Source: Sphingopyxis sp. HIX (lineage in GTDB: Bacteria > Pseudomonadota > Alphaproteobacteria > Sphingomonadales > Sphingomonadaceae). Taken from it: a stretch of 64,000 nucleotides of DNA. The stretch spans positions 1 through 64,000 of the forward strand of contig NZ_LNSB01000016.1 of the NCBI RefSeq assembly GCF_001468285.1, read 5' to 3'. The translations under genes and the position numbers were made by a program. Below the pieces are notes generated by a model. That model made no database searches, was not told the origin of the DNA, and was given only the letters and a program-made list of their open reading frames with translations. This document shows, piece after piece, positions 35,858-47,656 of the stretch. Each line of letters begins with the position of its first letter. Position 1 is the first letter of the stretch.

Positions 35858-35877
35858 CCCGGCGGGAGAGCGCCGGG
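35858..35877 (-). terminator. Hairpin between carB and greA
   Basis: A 7-bp GC stem (35858-35864 with 35871-35877) has a 6-nt loop and lies 47 nt beyond the carB stop on the minus strand. The following minus-strand bases are only moderately T-rich. It may terminate the carAB transcript or attenuate read-through to greA. Confidence 0.5.
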
Positions 35878-35923
35878 CGGCAGAGCCGCTGGTTCCGTCG
35901 ATGTCGGGGGGTGGAGCGGTCCC

Positions 35924-38900
35924 TCAATAATAGTCCTGAAGCGGCTTTACTTCAAGACTGTGCGCGCGCAGCGCCCCGATCGCCTGCGTCGCGGCTTCGC
36001 TTGCGGCGGCCGTGGTGTAATAGGCGATGTCGGCCGCCAGCGCCGAGGCGCGGATCGACTGCGAGTCCTGCAGCGACTGCCACCCCTCGGTGGTGTTGAA
36101 GATCAGCTGCACGTCGCCGTCCTTGATCCGGTCGACGATATGCGGGCGTCCTTCGGCGACCTTGTTGACGCGCTCGACGGCGATGCCCTGTCCATCGAGA
36201 TAGTCGGCGGTGCCGCCCGTCGCGATGACGCGCCAGCCCCAGGCGCGCAGCTGCCGCACCGCATCGACGATGCGCGGCTTGTCGCTGTCCTTGACCGACA
36301 CGAACAGCCGCCCGTCGGTCGGCAGGCGGTCGCCCGCGCCGAGCTGCGCCTTCGCAAAGGCCAGGTTGAAATTGCTGTCGATTCCCATGACTTCGCCGGT
36401 GGACTTCATCTCGGGCGACAGCACCGGGTCGGTGCCGGGGAAGCGCGCAAAGGGGAACACCGCTTCCTTCACCGCGACATGCGCGATGTCGCGGTTGATC
36501 TTCGGCAGGTCGGCGAGCTTCTCGCCCGCCATCACCCGCGCCGCGATCTTGGCGATCGGCGACCCCACGGCTTTCGCGACGAAGGGCACGGTGCGGCTCG
36601 CGCGCGGGTTGACCTCGATCAGGTACACCTCGTCGCCCTTGACTGCGAACTGGATGTTCATGAGGCCACGGACTTCGAGCGCGCGCGCCAGCGCATCGGC
36701 CTGGCGCTCGATCTCGGCGACGATCTCCGCCGACAGGCTGTACGGCGGGATCGAGCAGGCGCTGTCGCCCGAATGGACCCCGGCTTCCTCGATATGCTGG
36801 AGCACCCCCGCGACGACGACGTCGGTGCCGTCGCACAGTGCATCGACATCGACCTCGATCGCATCGCGCAGATAGCGGTCGATCAGCACCGGCGAGTCGC
36901 CCGACACCTGCACCGCGGTCTCGATATAATTTTCGAGCTGCGCCTGGTCGTCGACGATCTCCATCGCGCGGCCGCCGAGCACGTAGCTCGGGCGCGTCAG
37001 CACCGGGTAACCGATGCGCGCCGCGACCGCGACGGCTTCCTCGCGGCTGCGCGCGATGCCGTTCTCGGGCTGCTTGAGCCCGAGCTTGTTGACCAGCGCC
37101 GCAAAGCGCTCGCGGTCTTCGGCAAGGTCGATCGCATCGGGCGAAGTACCGAGGATCGGGATGCCCGCGGCGGCGAGCGCCTGCGCGAGCTTGAGCGGTG
37201 TCTGCCCGCCGAACTGGACGATCACGCCGACCAGCGTGCCCTTCGACATCTCGACGTGCAGGATCTCCAGCACATCCTCGGCGGTCAGCGGTTCGAAATA
37301 GAGGCGGTCCGAGGTGTCGTAATCGGTGCTCACCGTTTCCGGGTTGCAGTTGATCATGATCGTCTCGTAGCCCGCATCCTCGAGCGCAAAGCACGCGTGG
37401 CAGCAGCAATAGTCGAACTCGATCCCCTGCCCGATGCGGTTCGGGCCGCCGCCGAGGATGACGATCTTCCGCCGCTCCGACGGATTCGCCTCGCACTCGG
37501 GGGTGCCGAAGGTCGGCGCCTCATAGGTCGAATAGAGATAGGGCGTCTGCGCCTGGAATTCGGCGGCGCAGGTGTCGATCGTCTTGAACACCGGCCGCAC
37601 GCCCAGCTTGTGGCGCAGGTCGCGCACCTCGGCCTCGGTCACGCCGCCGGTCATCGCCTTCACCGCCTCGTGGATCAGGCCCGAACCACGCGCGGTCGCG
37701 CGCTGGGCGCCCGGATGGAGGTTCGCCGACTGGAGCGCCAGATAGGCGAGGCGCTTGTCCGAAAAGCCCATGGCTTTGAGCTTGCGCAGCCCCTCGGCAT
37801 CGCGCGGCAGGCCGTTGGTGCAGACCTCGGTCTCGGCTTCGACGATCTCGGCAATGCGTTCGAGGAACCACATGTCGTAGCCCGCGACGCGGTTGATCTC
37901 GGCGAGCGGCAGGCCCTCGCGGATCGCCTGCGCGGCGTTGAGCAGCCGGTCGGGGGTGCGCTGCGCGAGTTCGCTGCGCAGCTGGTCGTGGCTCGCGCCC
38001 TTGAGGCGGTCGACGAAGTTGAAGCCCGAAAGGCCCGTTTCCAGCCCGCGCAGCGCCTTCTGCAGGCTCTCGTGGATCGTGCGCCCAATCGCCATCACCT
38101 CGCCGACCGACTTCATCGCGGTCGACAAGGTCGCCTCGGCGCCCTTGAATTTCTCGAAGGCGAAGCGCGGGATCTTGGTGACGACATAATCGATCGTCGG
38201 TTCGAACGACGCCGGGGTCACCCCGGTGATGTCGTTCATGATCTCGTCGAGCGTATAGCCGACCGCCAGCTTCGCCGCGACCTTGGCGATCGGGAAACCC
38301 GTCGCCTTCGACGCCAATGCCGACGAGCGCGACACGCGCGGGTTCATCTCGATCACGATCAGGCGGCCGTCCTTCGGATTGACCGCGAACTGGACGTTCG
38401 ACCCGCCGGTCTCGACCCCGATCTCGCGCAGGCACGCGATGCTCGCGTTGCGCATGATCTGATATTCCTTGTCGGTCAGCGTCAGCGCCGGCGCGACGGT
38501 GATGCTGTCGCCGGTGTGCACGCCCATCGGATCGACATTCTCGATCGAACAGATGATGATGCAATTGTCCTTGCGGTCGCGCACCACCTCCATCTCATAT
38601 TCTTTCCAGCCGAGGAGCGATTCCTCGATCAGGACCTCGGTGGTCGGCGAGGCGATCAGCCCGCCGCGGACGATATGTTCGAACTCCTCGCGGTTATAGG
38701 CGATGCCGCCGCCGGTGCCGCCGAGCGTGAAGCTCGGGCGGATGATCGAGGGCAGCCCGGTGCGTTCGAGCACCGCAAAGGCTTCCTCCAGCGTGTGCGC
38801 GACGCCGCTGCGCGCGCTTTCCAGGCCGATCTTGTCCATCGCGTCGCGGAACTTCTGCCGGTCCTCGGCCTTGTCGATCGCCTCGGCATCGGCGCCGATC

Positions 38901-39244
38901 ATCTCGACGCCGTACTTCGTCAGCGTGCCGTCGTTGAACAGCGCCAGCGCGGTGTTGAGCGCGGTCTGCCCGCCCATCGTCGGCAGCACCGCATCGGGAC
39001 GCTCCTTGGCGATGATCTTCGCGACGATCTCGGGCGTGATCGGCTCCACGTACGTCGCGTCGGCGAGGTCGGGATCGGTCATGATCGTCGCCGGGTTGGA
39101 GTTGACGAGGACGATGCGATAGCCCTCCTCCTTCAGCGCCTTGATCGCCTGCGTCCCCGAATAGTCGAACTCGCACGCCTGGCCGATAACGATCGGGCCG
39201 GCGCCGATGACGAGGATGGATTGGATGTCGGTTCTTTTGGGCAT
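35924..39244 (-). CDS. carB: Carbamoyl-phosphate synthase large subunit
   Basis: A 1106-residue enzyme that makes carbamoyl phosphate for arginine and pyrimidines. Two ATP-grasp halves are evident: [16 protein letters not shown] near the N-terminus and its counterpart [19 protein letters not shown] in the middle. Repeated [10 protein letters not shown] and [18 protein letters not shown]-type segments follow, and an MGS-like regulatory domain occupies the last ~130 residues. The ATG at 39244 overlaps the stop of the small upstream gene. Length is normal. Confidence 0.98.
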   Translation of the reverse strand: MPKRTDIQSILVIGAGPIVIGQACEFDYSGTQAIKALKEEGYRIVLVNSNPATIMTDPDLADATYVEPITPEIVAKIIAKERPDAVLPTMGGQTALNTALALFNDGTLTKYGVEMIGADAEAIDKAEDRQKFRDAMDKIGLESARSGVAHTLEEAFAVLERTGLPSIIRPSFTLGGTGGGIAYNREEFEHIVRGGLIASPTTEVLIEESLLGWKEYEMEVVRDRKDNCIIICSIENVDPMGVHTGDSITVAPALTLTDKEYQIMRNASIACLREIGVETGGSNVQFAVNPKDGRLIVIEMNPRVSRSSALASKATGFPIAKVAAKLAVGYTLDEIMNDITGVTPASFEPTIDYVVTKIPRFAFEKFKGAEATLSTAMKSVGEVMAIGRTIHESLQKALRGLETGLSGFNFVDRLKGASHDQLRSELAQRTPDRLLNAAQAIREGLPLAEINRVAGYDMWFLERIAEIVEAETEVCTNGLPRDAEGLRKLKAMGFSDKRLAYLALQSANLHPGAQRATARGSGLIHEAVKAMTGGVTEAEVRDLRHKLGVRPVFKTIDTCAAEFQAQTPYLYSTYEAPTFGTPECEANPSERRKIVILGGGPNRIGQGIEFDYCCCHACFALEDAGYETIMINCNPETVSTDYDTSDRLYFEPLTAEDVLEILHVEMSKGTLVGVIVQFGGQTPLKLAQALAAAGIPILGTSPDAIDLAEDRERFAALVNKLGLKQPENGIARSREEAVAVAARIGYPVLTRPSYVLGGRAMEIVDDQAQLENYIETAVQVSGDSPVLIDRYLRDAIEVDVDALCDGTDVVVAGVLQHIEEAGVHSGDSACSIPPYSLSAEIVAEIERQADALARALEVRGLMNIQFAVKGDEVYLIEVNPRASRTVPFVAKAVGSPIAKIAARVMAGEKLADLPKINRDIAHVAVKEAVFPFARFPGTDPVLSPEMKSTGEVMGIDSNFNLAFAKAQLGAGDRLPTDGRLFVSVKDSDKPRIVDAVRQLRAWGWRVIATGGTADYLDGQGIAVERVNKVAEGRPHIVDRIKDGDVQLIFNTTEGWQSLQDSQSIRASALAADIAYYTTAAASEAATQAIGALRAHSLEVKPLQDYY

Positions 39245-39612
39245 TATTCTTTTTCTCGAAATTCGATTTGAACGTCGTGGCCGTTTTTGCGGGCGACTTC
39301 AAAAATGCAGGAAAATGCTTTGCTATTTTTTTTGACGACCGGAACTTCGGTAGCCCCAGGGCTACTGTGCGGAGTACGCGGATGTGCTCGAAACACGTAG
39401 TCCTCGCCGCCACATCCATGCACCAGCTTCGCGCTGACCGATCCATTCCGGCCGTCTTCGTAGACCATCGAAGGCAGGCTTGTTCCGTAGTCGTCGATAA
39501 TCAGAACCGCTTGCTCCACGGGGCGCTGGCTCCATGCGAGGTAAGCAACGCACGAGATCGCGCTGGCCGTTGCCGCACCAGCCAAAAAAGCGCGTAGCAA
39601 ACTGATCTTCAC
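39244..39612 (-). CDS. Small exported protein between carA and carB
   Basis: A 122-residue protein with an N-terminal hydrophobic helix ([21 protein letters not shown]), probably an anchor or signal, and a polar periplasmic part. The GTG at 39612 overlaps the preceding stop (GTGA), and its own stop overlaps the carB start. The composition is noticeably more AT-rich than its neighbours, suggesting later acquisition. I recognise no family. A DNA open frame antisense to it seems meaningless. Confidence 0.6.
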   Translation of the reverse strand: MKISLLRAFLAGAATASAISCVAYLAWSQRPVEQAVLIIDDYGTSLPSMVYEDGRNGSVSAKLVHGCGGEDYVFRAHPRTPHSSPGATEVPVVKKNSKAFSCIFEVARKNGHDVQIEFREKE

Positions 39613-39914
39613 TGCACATTCCGATCAACGCCGATCTGCGGGTCGGTCCCGCCGACCTCGGCGATGAAGTCGAGCACCGGCCGCGCCGTCGCCGCAACCC
39701 AGGCAGAGTCGGGCACGACATCCTCATATTCGAAGATCAGATGATGCCGCCCGACCCCGCGCGCTTCGGCAAAGCCACGCGCCTCTGCAAGCTGCACCGC
39801 CTCATAGGGCAGCCGCCGCGCGCAGGTGATGTTGAGCCGCACCCCCGCGCCCCAGCGCTCGGGATGCGCCGCCGCATCGGCCGCCAGCGCGTCGAGCTGG
39901 TCGGCAAAGCTCAC
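39609..39914 (-). CDS. Small unknown protein coupled to carA
   Basis: A 101-residue soluble protein starting SFADQLDALAADAAAHP, with a HHLIFEYEDVVPDSAW segment. The GTG at 39914 overlaps the carA stop by GTGA, and its stop overlaps the next gene the same way. High-GC codon use matches the neighbours, so it is a real gene. No domain is recognised. Its position suggests cotranslation with CarA, but no role in carbamoyl phosphate synthesis is implied by the sequence. Confidence 0.65.
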   Translation of the reverse strand: MSFADQLDALAADAAAHPERWGAGVRLNITCARRLPYEAVQLAEARGFAEARGVGRHHLIFEYEDVVPDSAWVAATARPVLDFIAEVGGTDPQIGVDRNVQ

Positions 39915-41107
39915 TTCAGCCCACCCACGAACTTCTCGAACAGGTAGAAGCTGTCCTGCGGCCCCGGGCTCGCCTCGGGGTGATATTGCACGCTGAACGC
40001 GTTCTTGCCGGTGATCGCGATGCCGCAGTTCGATCCGTCGAACAGGCTGCGGTGCGTCTCGACCACGCCCTTGGGCAAGGTCGCGGTGTCGACCGCGAAG
40101 CCGTGGTTCATGCTGGTGATCTCGACGATTCCGTCCTCGCTGCGCTGTACCGGGTGGTTCGCGCCGCGGTGGCCCTGATGCATCTTCACGGTCTTGGCGC
40201 CCGCCGCCAACCCGAGCAACTGATGGCCGAGGCAGATGCCGAAGATCGGGACGTTACGCTCGAGCAACCCCTTGATCACCGGCACCGCATAGTCGCCCGT
40301 CGCCGCGGGATCGCCCGGGCCGTTCGACAGAAACACCCCCGCGGGGCGCAGCGCGACGATCTCGTCGAGGCTCGTCTTCGCGGGCACCACCGTCACCCGC
40401 GCACCGGCCTTGACCAGATTGCGGAAGATATTGTCCTTCGCGCCATAGTCGACCGCGACGACATGCGGCGCAGCGTCGGCGGCGCGCTTGTGATCCGAGA
40501 CCTCATAGCCCGACCCCAAATGCCAGACGCCCCCGTCCCAGCTTCCCTGCCGTTCGCGCGTGACCGTCTTGGCCAGGTCCATGCCCTCCAGCCCCGGCCA
40601 GCCCTGCGCGAGCAGCAGCAGCCGGTCGATGTCGAACTGGCCGTCGGGGCTGTGTGCGACGACCCCGGTCGGCGCGCCCGCATCGCGGATGCGGCGCGTC
40701 AGCGCGCGCGTGTCGATGCCGGCGAGCCCGATCAGCCCCTGCGCCTTCATCCAGTCGGGCAAGGTCTGCACGCTACGAAAGCTGCTCGGCGCGGTCGGCA
40801 GTTCGCGGGTGATGCAGCCGATCGCGGCGCGCTTCTCGCGCTCCATATCCTCGGGATTCGCGCCGACATTGCCGATATGCGGGAAGGTGAAGGTGATGAT
40901 CTGCCCGGCATAGCTCGGGTCGGTCAGGATTTCCTGATAGCCGGTCATCGCGGTGTTGAAACAAATCTCGCCCACACCCGCGCCCGCGGCGCCATAACCC
41001 ACGCCCCACAGGATCGTGCCGTCGGCGAGGACCAGGACGCCGGTCGCGCCATCGGGCTGACTTTTGGGCGCGACTTTAGGCGCCTCTGGGGGGTTGGCTG
41101 GTGCCAT
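39911..41107 (-). CDS. carA: Carbamoyl-phosphate synthase small subunit
   Basis: A 398-residue glutaminase subunit. The N-terminal GVLVLADGTILWGVG and TGYQEILTDPSYAGQII are typical. The class I amidotransferase has its nucleophile Cys in GICLGHQLLGLAAG, a second-shell HPEASPGPQD, and the His/Glu pair there. It supplies ammonia to CarB. The first ~20 residues are a Pro/Ala/Lys-rich extension. It leads the minus-strand operon carA-orf-orf-carB and is divergent from yqeY (132 nt between). Confidence 0.97.
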   Translation of the reverse strand: MAPANPPEAPKVAPKSQPDGATGVLVLADGTILWGVGYGAAGAGVGEICFNTAMTGYQEILTDPSYAGQIITFTFPHIGNVGANPEDMEREKRAAIGCITRELPTAPSSFRSVQTLPDWMKAQGLIGLAGIDTRALTRRIRDAGAPTGVVAHSPDGQFDIDRLLLLAQGWPGLEGMDLAKTVTRERQGSWDGGVWHLGSGYEVSDHKRAADAAPHVVAVDYGAKDNIFRNLVKAGARVTVVPAKTSLDEIVALRPAGVFLSNGPGDPAATGDYAVPVIKGLLERNVPIFGICLGHQLLGLAAGAKTVKMHQGHRGANHPVQRSEDGIVEITSMNHGFAVDTATLPKGVVETHRSLFDGSNCGIAITGKNAFSVQYHPEASPGPQDSFYLFEKFVGGLK

Positions 41108-41239
41108 TCAACATGCTCCGGACGGGGGGCTAAACGGCCGACCAAGTAGGAGGCAAAAAAGTGATTCACAAGCTATCGGTTTTGGAAACTTGCCGCTAGA
41201 GAGGGCCTTTCCGAAATTTGCAGCGCATGGGAACACGCA

Positions 41240-41692
41240 ATGATTCGTGACGACATCAAGGCTGCGCAGGTTGCCGCGATGAAGGCCGGCGACAAGGCGC
41301 GGCTCGGTACCATCCGGCTGATGCTGGCCAAGATCAAGGACAAGGACATCGAACTGCGCACCGGCACCGCGCCGGCCGACGACGATGTGCTGGTCACCGA
41401 TGTCCTGCAGAAGATGGTCAAGCAGCGCCGCGAGTCGATCGCGATGTACGAACAGGGCGGGCGGCAGGAGTTGGCCGACATCGAGGCGGCCGAGGTCGTG
41501 GTGATCGAGGATTTCCTGCCCGCGCAGCTCAGCGAAGCCGATGCGACCGCGGCCATCAAGGCGATCGTCGACGAACTCGGCGCGACGAGCCTCAAGGACA
41601 TGGGCAAGGTCATGGCCGCGGTGAAGGACCGGCTGGGCTCGCAGCTCGACATGAGCAAGGCGAGCGGGTGGGTGAAGGCGGCGCTGAGCTGA
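41240..41692 (+). CDS. yqeY: GatB/YqeY domain protein
   Basis: A 150-residue helical protein of the YqeY family, related to the tRNA-binding tail of GatB. It has IKAAQVAAMKAGDKARLGTI and the conserved EDFLPAQLSEADATAAI and GKVMAAVKDRL segments. The function of the stand-alone protein is not established. It precedes dnaG by 55 nt, a gap that contains a short GC hairpin near 41704-41724. In many bacteria rpsU or yqeY occupies this position before dnaG-rpoD. Confidence 0.93.
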   Translation: MIRDDIKAAQVAAMKAGDKARLGTIRLMLAKIKDKDIELRTGTAPADDDVLVTDVLQKMVKQRRESIAMYEQGGRQELADIEAAEVVVIEDFLPAQLSEADATAAIKAIVDELGATSLKDMGKVMAAVKDRLGSQLDMSKASGWVKAALS

Positions 41693-41747
41693 ACCCCAGC
41701 GTCCCGCCCCGCTTGCGGGCGGGCGCGGGGGTGGGCATATCCGGATT

Positions 41748-44579
41748 ATGGCGCTCACCCCGCAATGGCTGGACGAACTGCGTTCGCGCATCACGCTGTC
41801 GACCCTGATCGGGCGCACGGTGAAGGTCACGCGCGCCGGCCGCGAATATAAGGCCTGCTGCCCCTTCCATAACGAAAAGACCCCCAGCTTCACGATCAAC
41901 GACGAGAAGGGCTTCTACCACTGCCTGGCGGCGGACACGCCGGTCATCACCGAAAACGGCCGGATGCCCATAGCGACGCTTGCCGACCGGACCGTGCGTG
42001 TTCTGTCGCGCAACGGCGAATGGGTCGCCGCTCCCTTCAGATCCTATGGCGAGCAACAGCTCTGGAAAATAGGGCTTTCGCGTAACGGCGTCCGCAAGGA
42101 AATCTATGCCACGTCGGGCCACCGCTGGTTCGTGAACGATCGGTCCCGAACCTATACCACCGAGGAACTGAGACCGGGACATGCCCTTGAAGCGGCACTT
42201 CCGGCCAAGCGATCGGATTGGGCACTCGATCCGGACGGCGTGCGGCACGGCATCGTCTTTGGCGACGGGACCATCAGCAAGGCCGTTTACGGCACCCTGA
42301 ACCTTCATGGCGAGAAGGATGCCCAATTGCGGCACTGGTTCCCGGCCCAGGAGCATCATGTCCACGAGCGCAAGGGTGGAGCCCTTTATCTGCGCATCTA
42401 TGGCGGTCGCGCCTTTTCGCATATGAAGACGCTGCCCGGCGCCGGCCGGTCGCAAGCCTATCTGCTGGGCTTTCTCGCGGGATATCTGGCCGCCGATGGC
42501 CATGTCGCGAAAGACGGCACTGTGATTCTCAACTCATCCTCGGCAGAACATCTGGAAGCGGTCCGCGACATCGCGACGACGCTGGGCATCACAACCTATG
42601 GCCGGACGACCCTGATGCGCAAAGGCTATGGAGCCGACCCGAGCCCATTGCATCGCATCCATTTCGTAACCTCCACCCTGTCGGAGGAATTGTTTCTGCT
42701 CGATACGGCGCGGCAGCGCTTTGCCGCACGAACGAAGAAGTTCGACCGGTTGCGCTGGGTGGTGCGCTCGGTCGAACCCACGGACCGCATCGAAACCGTC
42801 TATTGCGCCGAAGTCCCACGCCACCATGCGTTCGCGCTCGACGACAATATCCTCACCGGCAATTGCTTCGGCTGCAGCGCGCATGGCGACGCGATCCGCT
42901 GGATGACCGACCAGCGCGGCCTCAGCTTCATGGATGCGGTCAAGGAACTCGCCGCCGAGGCCGGCATGGAGGTGCCCGCCGCCGACCCGCGCGCCGCGAA
43001 AAAGGCCGAGGAGCAGGCGAGCCTGCGCGACGTGACGCAGGCCGCCGCCGACTGGTTCACCCAGCAGCTCGGCAGCAGCAACGGCGCCCCGGCGCGCGAC
43101 TATCTGGCGAAGCGCGGCATTTCGGAGGCGACGCGCAAGGCCTTCGGCTTCGGCCTTGCCCCCGACAGCCGCAGCGCACTCAAGGAAGCGCTCAAGAAAT
43201 TCCCGACCGCGATGCTCGTCGAATCGGGGATGCTCATCGCGGTCGACGACAAGGAGCCCTACGACCGCTTCCGCGGGCGGCTGATGATCCCGATCCGCGA
43301 CGCGCGCGGGCGCGTGATCGCTTTCGGCGGCCGCATTTTGGGCGACGGCGAGCCCAAATATCTGAACTCGCCCGACACGCCGCTCTTCGACAAGGGGCGC
43401 ACGCTCTACAATCTCGACAAGGCCTCGCCCGCCTCGCGTCAGACGAACCGGATCATCGTCGTCGAGGGCTATATGGACGTCATCGCGCTCGCCGAGGCGG
43501 GGATCACCGACGCCGTCGCGCCGCTCGGCACCGCGCTCACCGAGAACCAGCTCGGCATGATCTGGCGCATGGTGCCCGTGCCCGTCCTGTGCTTCGACGG
43601 CGACGCGGCGGGACAGAAGGCCGCGATGCGCGCCGCCAACCGCGCGCTGCCGCTGCTTCGCCCGGGCTTCAGCCTCGCCTTCGCAACGCTGCCCGCGGGG
43701 CAGGATCCCGACGACCTCGTCCGTGCACGCGGCGCCGCGGGTTTCCTCGAAGTTCTCGAAGACGCGCAGCCGCTCGTCGAGCGCCTCTGGGCGCATGAGG
43801 TTGCCGCCGGCCCGCTCGCGACCCCCGAGGAGCGCGCCGCGCTCAAGACGCGCCTGCTCGCGCATGCCGATGCGATCGAGGATGCCGACGTCCGCCACCA
43901 TTATCGCGAAGCCTTTCGCGAGCGGCTCGACACGCTCTTCACGCGCAAGGCGCCCGAGCGCGGCCCGCGCGTCCCCTGGGCGCCGCAAGGCCCGCGCGGC
44001 GGTGGCCGCGGCCGCTTCGCCCCCGACCCGCGGCTGCAACCTCCGGCCGACGAGACGCGTAGTATCGGCCAGGCCGGAATCGCCGCGCCGCTGATCGCCG
44101 CGCTGCTCGGCGGATTGCTGCGCCACCCGGAGGCGCTGCGCCGCCACGAGGAGGCACTTTGCCGCCTGCCGGTCGGCGATTCCAGCGACGCCGAACTGCT
44201 CGGCACAATGCTTGACACGGCCATGCGCCAAGAAGGGCTTGATACTGAGGGCTTGCTTGCCATATTGGAGCCGATGAAAGTGTATAATAGGGCGACGACA
44301 TTGCTCAGAGCCGATGGAATGCACTTCTCGTTCAATCGCAGGCTGGACAGCAAGGACGGGGCCGATGCGGCGCGGAAGGCCGCGCTTCGCGACCTCGACG
44401 AATTTATCGGCGTGCTCGTGACGCAGCCCGAAATCCGCGCCCGGCTCGCCGAGGCGACCGCGGATTTCCAGCGCACGATGGACGACGCAGGATTGGAGCG
44501 ACAGCAAAAGCTGCGCGCGATGGACGAGGATCTGACCCGCCGCCTGGCCGCGCTGTCCGAAGACAGCCCGCAGGCTTGA
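41748..44579 (+). CDS. dnaG: DNA primase DnaG containing an in-frame intein
   Basis: The 943-residue precursor is predicted to splice to a 629-residue primase that makes RNA primers at replication forks. The zinc-finger ligands C38 and H41 lie before the insertion and C373 and C376 after it. In the spliced protein these become C38-H41-C59-C62, matching the normal 3-18-3 spacing. The catalytic TOPRIM segment includes IIVVEGYMDVIALAEAG, followed by a helicase-interaction C-terminus. The precursor cannot have an intact zinc site, so primase function should depend on splicing. It is 23 nt upstream of rpoD. Confidence 0.96.
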   Translation: MALTPQWLDELRSRITLSTLIGRTVKVTRAGREYKACCPFHNEKTPSFTINDEKGFYHCLAADTPVITENGRMPIATLADRTVRVLSRNGEWVAAPFRSYGEQQLWKIGLSRNGVRKEIYATSGHRWFVNDRSRTYTTEELRPGHALEAALPAKRSDWALDPDGVRHGIVFGDGTISKAVYGTLNLHGEKDAQLRHWFPAQEHHVHERKGGALYLRIYGGRAFSHMKTLPGAGRSQAYLLGFLAGYLAADGHVAKDGTVILNSSSAEHLEAVRDIATTLGITTYGRTTLMRKGYGADPSPLHRIHFVTSTLSEELFLLDTARQRFAARTKKFDRLRWVVRSVEPTDRIETVYCAEVPRHHAFALDDNILTGNCFGCSAHGDAIRWMTDQRGLSFMDAVKELAAEAGMEVPAADPRAAKKAEEQASLRDVTQAAADWFTQQLGSSNGAPARDYLAKRGISEATRKAFGFGLAPDSRSALKEALKKFPTAMLVESGMLIAVDDKEPYDRFRGRLMIPIRDARGRVIAFGGRILGDGEPKYLNSPDTPLFDKGRTLYNLDKASPASRQTNRIIVVEGYMDVIALAEAGITDAVAPLGTALTENQLGMIWRMVPVPVLCFDGDAAGQKAAMRAANRALPLLRPGFSLAFATLPAGQDPDDLVRARGAAGFLEVLEDAQPLVERLWAHEVAAGPLATPEERAALKTRLLAHADAIEDADVRHHYREAFRERLDTLFTRKAPERGPRVPWAPQGPRGGGRGRFAPDPRLQPPADETRSIGQAGIAAPLIAALLGGLLRHPEALRRHEEALCRLPVGDSSDAELLGTMLDTAMRQEGLDTEGLLAILEPMKVYNRATTLLRADGMHFSFNRRLDSKDGADAARKAALRDLDEFIGVLVTQPEIRARLAEATADFQRTMDDAGLERQQKLRAMDEDLTRRLAALSEDSPQA
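41922..42863 (+). other. Intein with LAGLIDADG-type endonuclease region in DnaG
   Basis: A 314-residue in-frame insertion (precursor residues 59-372). Block A begins CLAADTPVITENG with Cys1; block B has the TxxH in YATSGHRWF. LAGLIDADG-like motifs appear as GIVFGDGTIS (about 166-175) and GFLAGYLAADGH (about 241-252). The C-terminal blocks read RHHAFALDDNILTGN followed by Cys+1. The last intein residue is Asn, but the penultimate residue is Gly rather than the usual His. Codon use is less GC-biased than in flanking dnaG, consistent with horizontal arrival. Confidence 0.95.
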
Positions 44580-44602
44580 TGACTTTTCGCCTCTAGGCAG
44601 GA

Positions 44603-46624
<2,022 letters not shown>

Positions 46625-46648
46625 GCGGGATTTGCTCGGTTAGATTTA

Positions 46649-46680
46649 GGGCGCGGGGTAAAACCCGCGCCCTTTTGTTT
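46649..46680 (+). terminator. Intrinsic terminator of rpoD
   Basis: A perfect 9-bp GC stem (gggcgcggg at 46649-46657 with cccgcgccc at 46664-46672) has a 6-nt loop gtaaaa and is followed by ttttgttt. It begins 25 nt after the rpoD stop. Confidence 0.92.
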
Positions 46681-46804
46681 GGAGCGCATCGTCGAGGACC
46701 GATATCGGGCGACGGTTTGGGGAACGTCCGCTCTCCACCCCAACACCGCCATCCTGCGACAAATGCTTTGAACCCCGCCCCCGTATTTGCCATTGGCGTA
46801 AATA

Positions 46805-47656
46805 ATGCCCGCCACGCCGACCTTCGCCGAAACCGCCGCCGAGGCCTGGGCGCCCATAAGCGGCTGGGGCGCCAAAGCGCGCAGCGCCGCGCGCGCCGCG
46901 CGCATCCGGCTCGAAGCGCTGAAGCGGCGCCCGCAAACCGCGCCCTTCGTTCGCTGCCTCTACGCCCACGCCGTCTTTCCCGACACCGTCCCGACCTTCC
47001 GCGCCTTCCTCAAGGCCGCGAAGCAGGAAGGCGAGTTCGTCGACACGCCGACGCTCCGCGCGATCATCGCGGACGGCAGACCCAGCGACGGCCGCTTCTT
47101 CCACCTGAGCTTCGACGACGGCTTCGCCAGCGTCTACGAAGCCGGCGGGCCGGTGATGGAGGAGGAGCTTGTCCCCTATACGATGTTCGTCGCGACCGAC
47201 CTGATCGACGCCGACCCCGACACGCTCGCCGCCTATTTTGCGCATATGCCCGCCTACCGTGCGCGCGTCCGCACGCTCGACTGGCCGCAAGCGAAGGCGG
47301 CCGCCGCGGGGATCGGCGAGATCGGCTGCCACACGCGCACCCATGCCCGGCTGTCGAAGATCGCAAACGACCCCGCGCGTCTGACCGACGAGATCGCGGG
47401 CGCCAAGGCGATCATCGAGGGGCATGTCGGCCGGCGCTGCGACAGCTTCGCCTGGCCCTATGGCACCGCGAGCGACATCGACGCCGCGGGCCGCGCGGCG
47501 ATTGCCGACGCGGGCTTCACCAGCAATTTCAGCGCGGTGCGCGGCGCGGTCCGGCCCGGCGCGACCGACGTCATGGACATCCCGCGCCACCAGCTCGAAT
47601 TCCACTGGCCGCTGCACGAACTGATGGTCTGGGCGCGGGGTTTCCGCGAGGGATGA
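46805..47656 (+). CDS. Polysaccharide deacetylase-family protein (NodB-like)
   Basis: A 283-residue protein of carbohydrate esterase family 4. The catalytic motifs are visible as [10 protein letters not shown] (TFDDG-like with the metal and base aspartates) and [12 protein letters not shown] (HxxxxH metal site), plus [10 protein letters not shown]. It has no signal peptide, so it probably acts in the cytoplasm on a nucleotide- or lipid-linked sugar. Its stop overlaps the following formyltransferase by ATGA, strongly suggesting a shared pathway. Confidence 0.88.
   Translation: MPATPTFAETAAEAWAPISGWGAKARSAARAARIRLEALKRRPQTAPFVRCLYAHAVFPDTVPTFRAFLKAAKQEGEFVDTPTLRAIIADGRPSDGRFFHLSFDDGFASVYEAGGPVMEEELVPYTMFVATDLIDADPDTLAAYFAHMPAYRARVRTLDWPQAKAAAAGIGEIGCHTRTHARLSKIANDPARLTDEIAGAKAIIEGHVGRRCDSFAWPYGTASDIDAAGRAAIADAGFTSNFSAVRGAVRPGATDVMDIPRHQLEFHWPLHELMVWARGFREG

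Noticed and set aside
35960-39271. Plus-strand open frame of 1103 codons opposite carB
   Set aside because: It mirrors carB codon by codon and has the composition of a complementary-strand shadow, with no start signal or domain.
41922-42863. Interpretation of the dnaG insert as an insertion sequence or pseudogene-causing disruption
   Set aside because: The frame stays open throughout, junction residues fit intein blocks, and the zinc-ligand spacing is restored exactly on removal.
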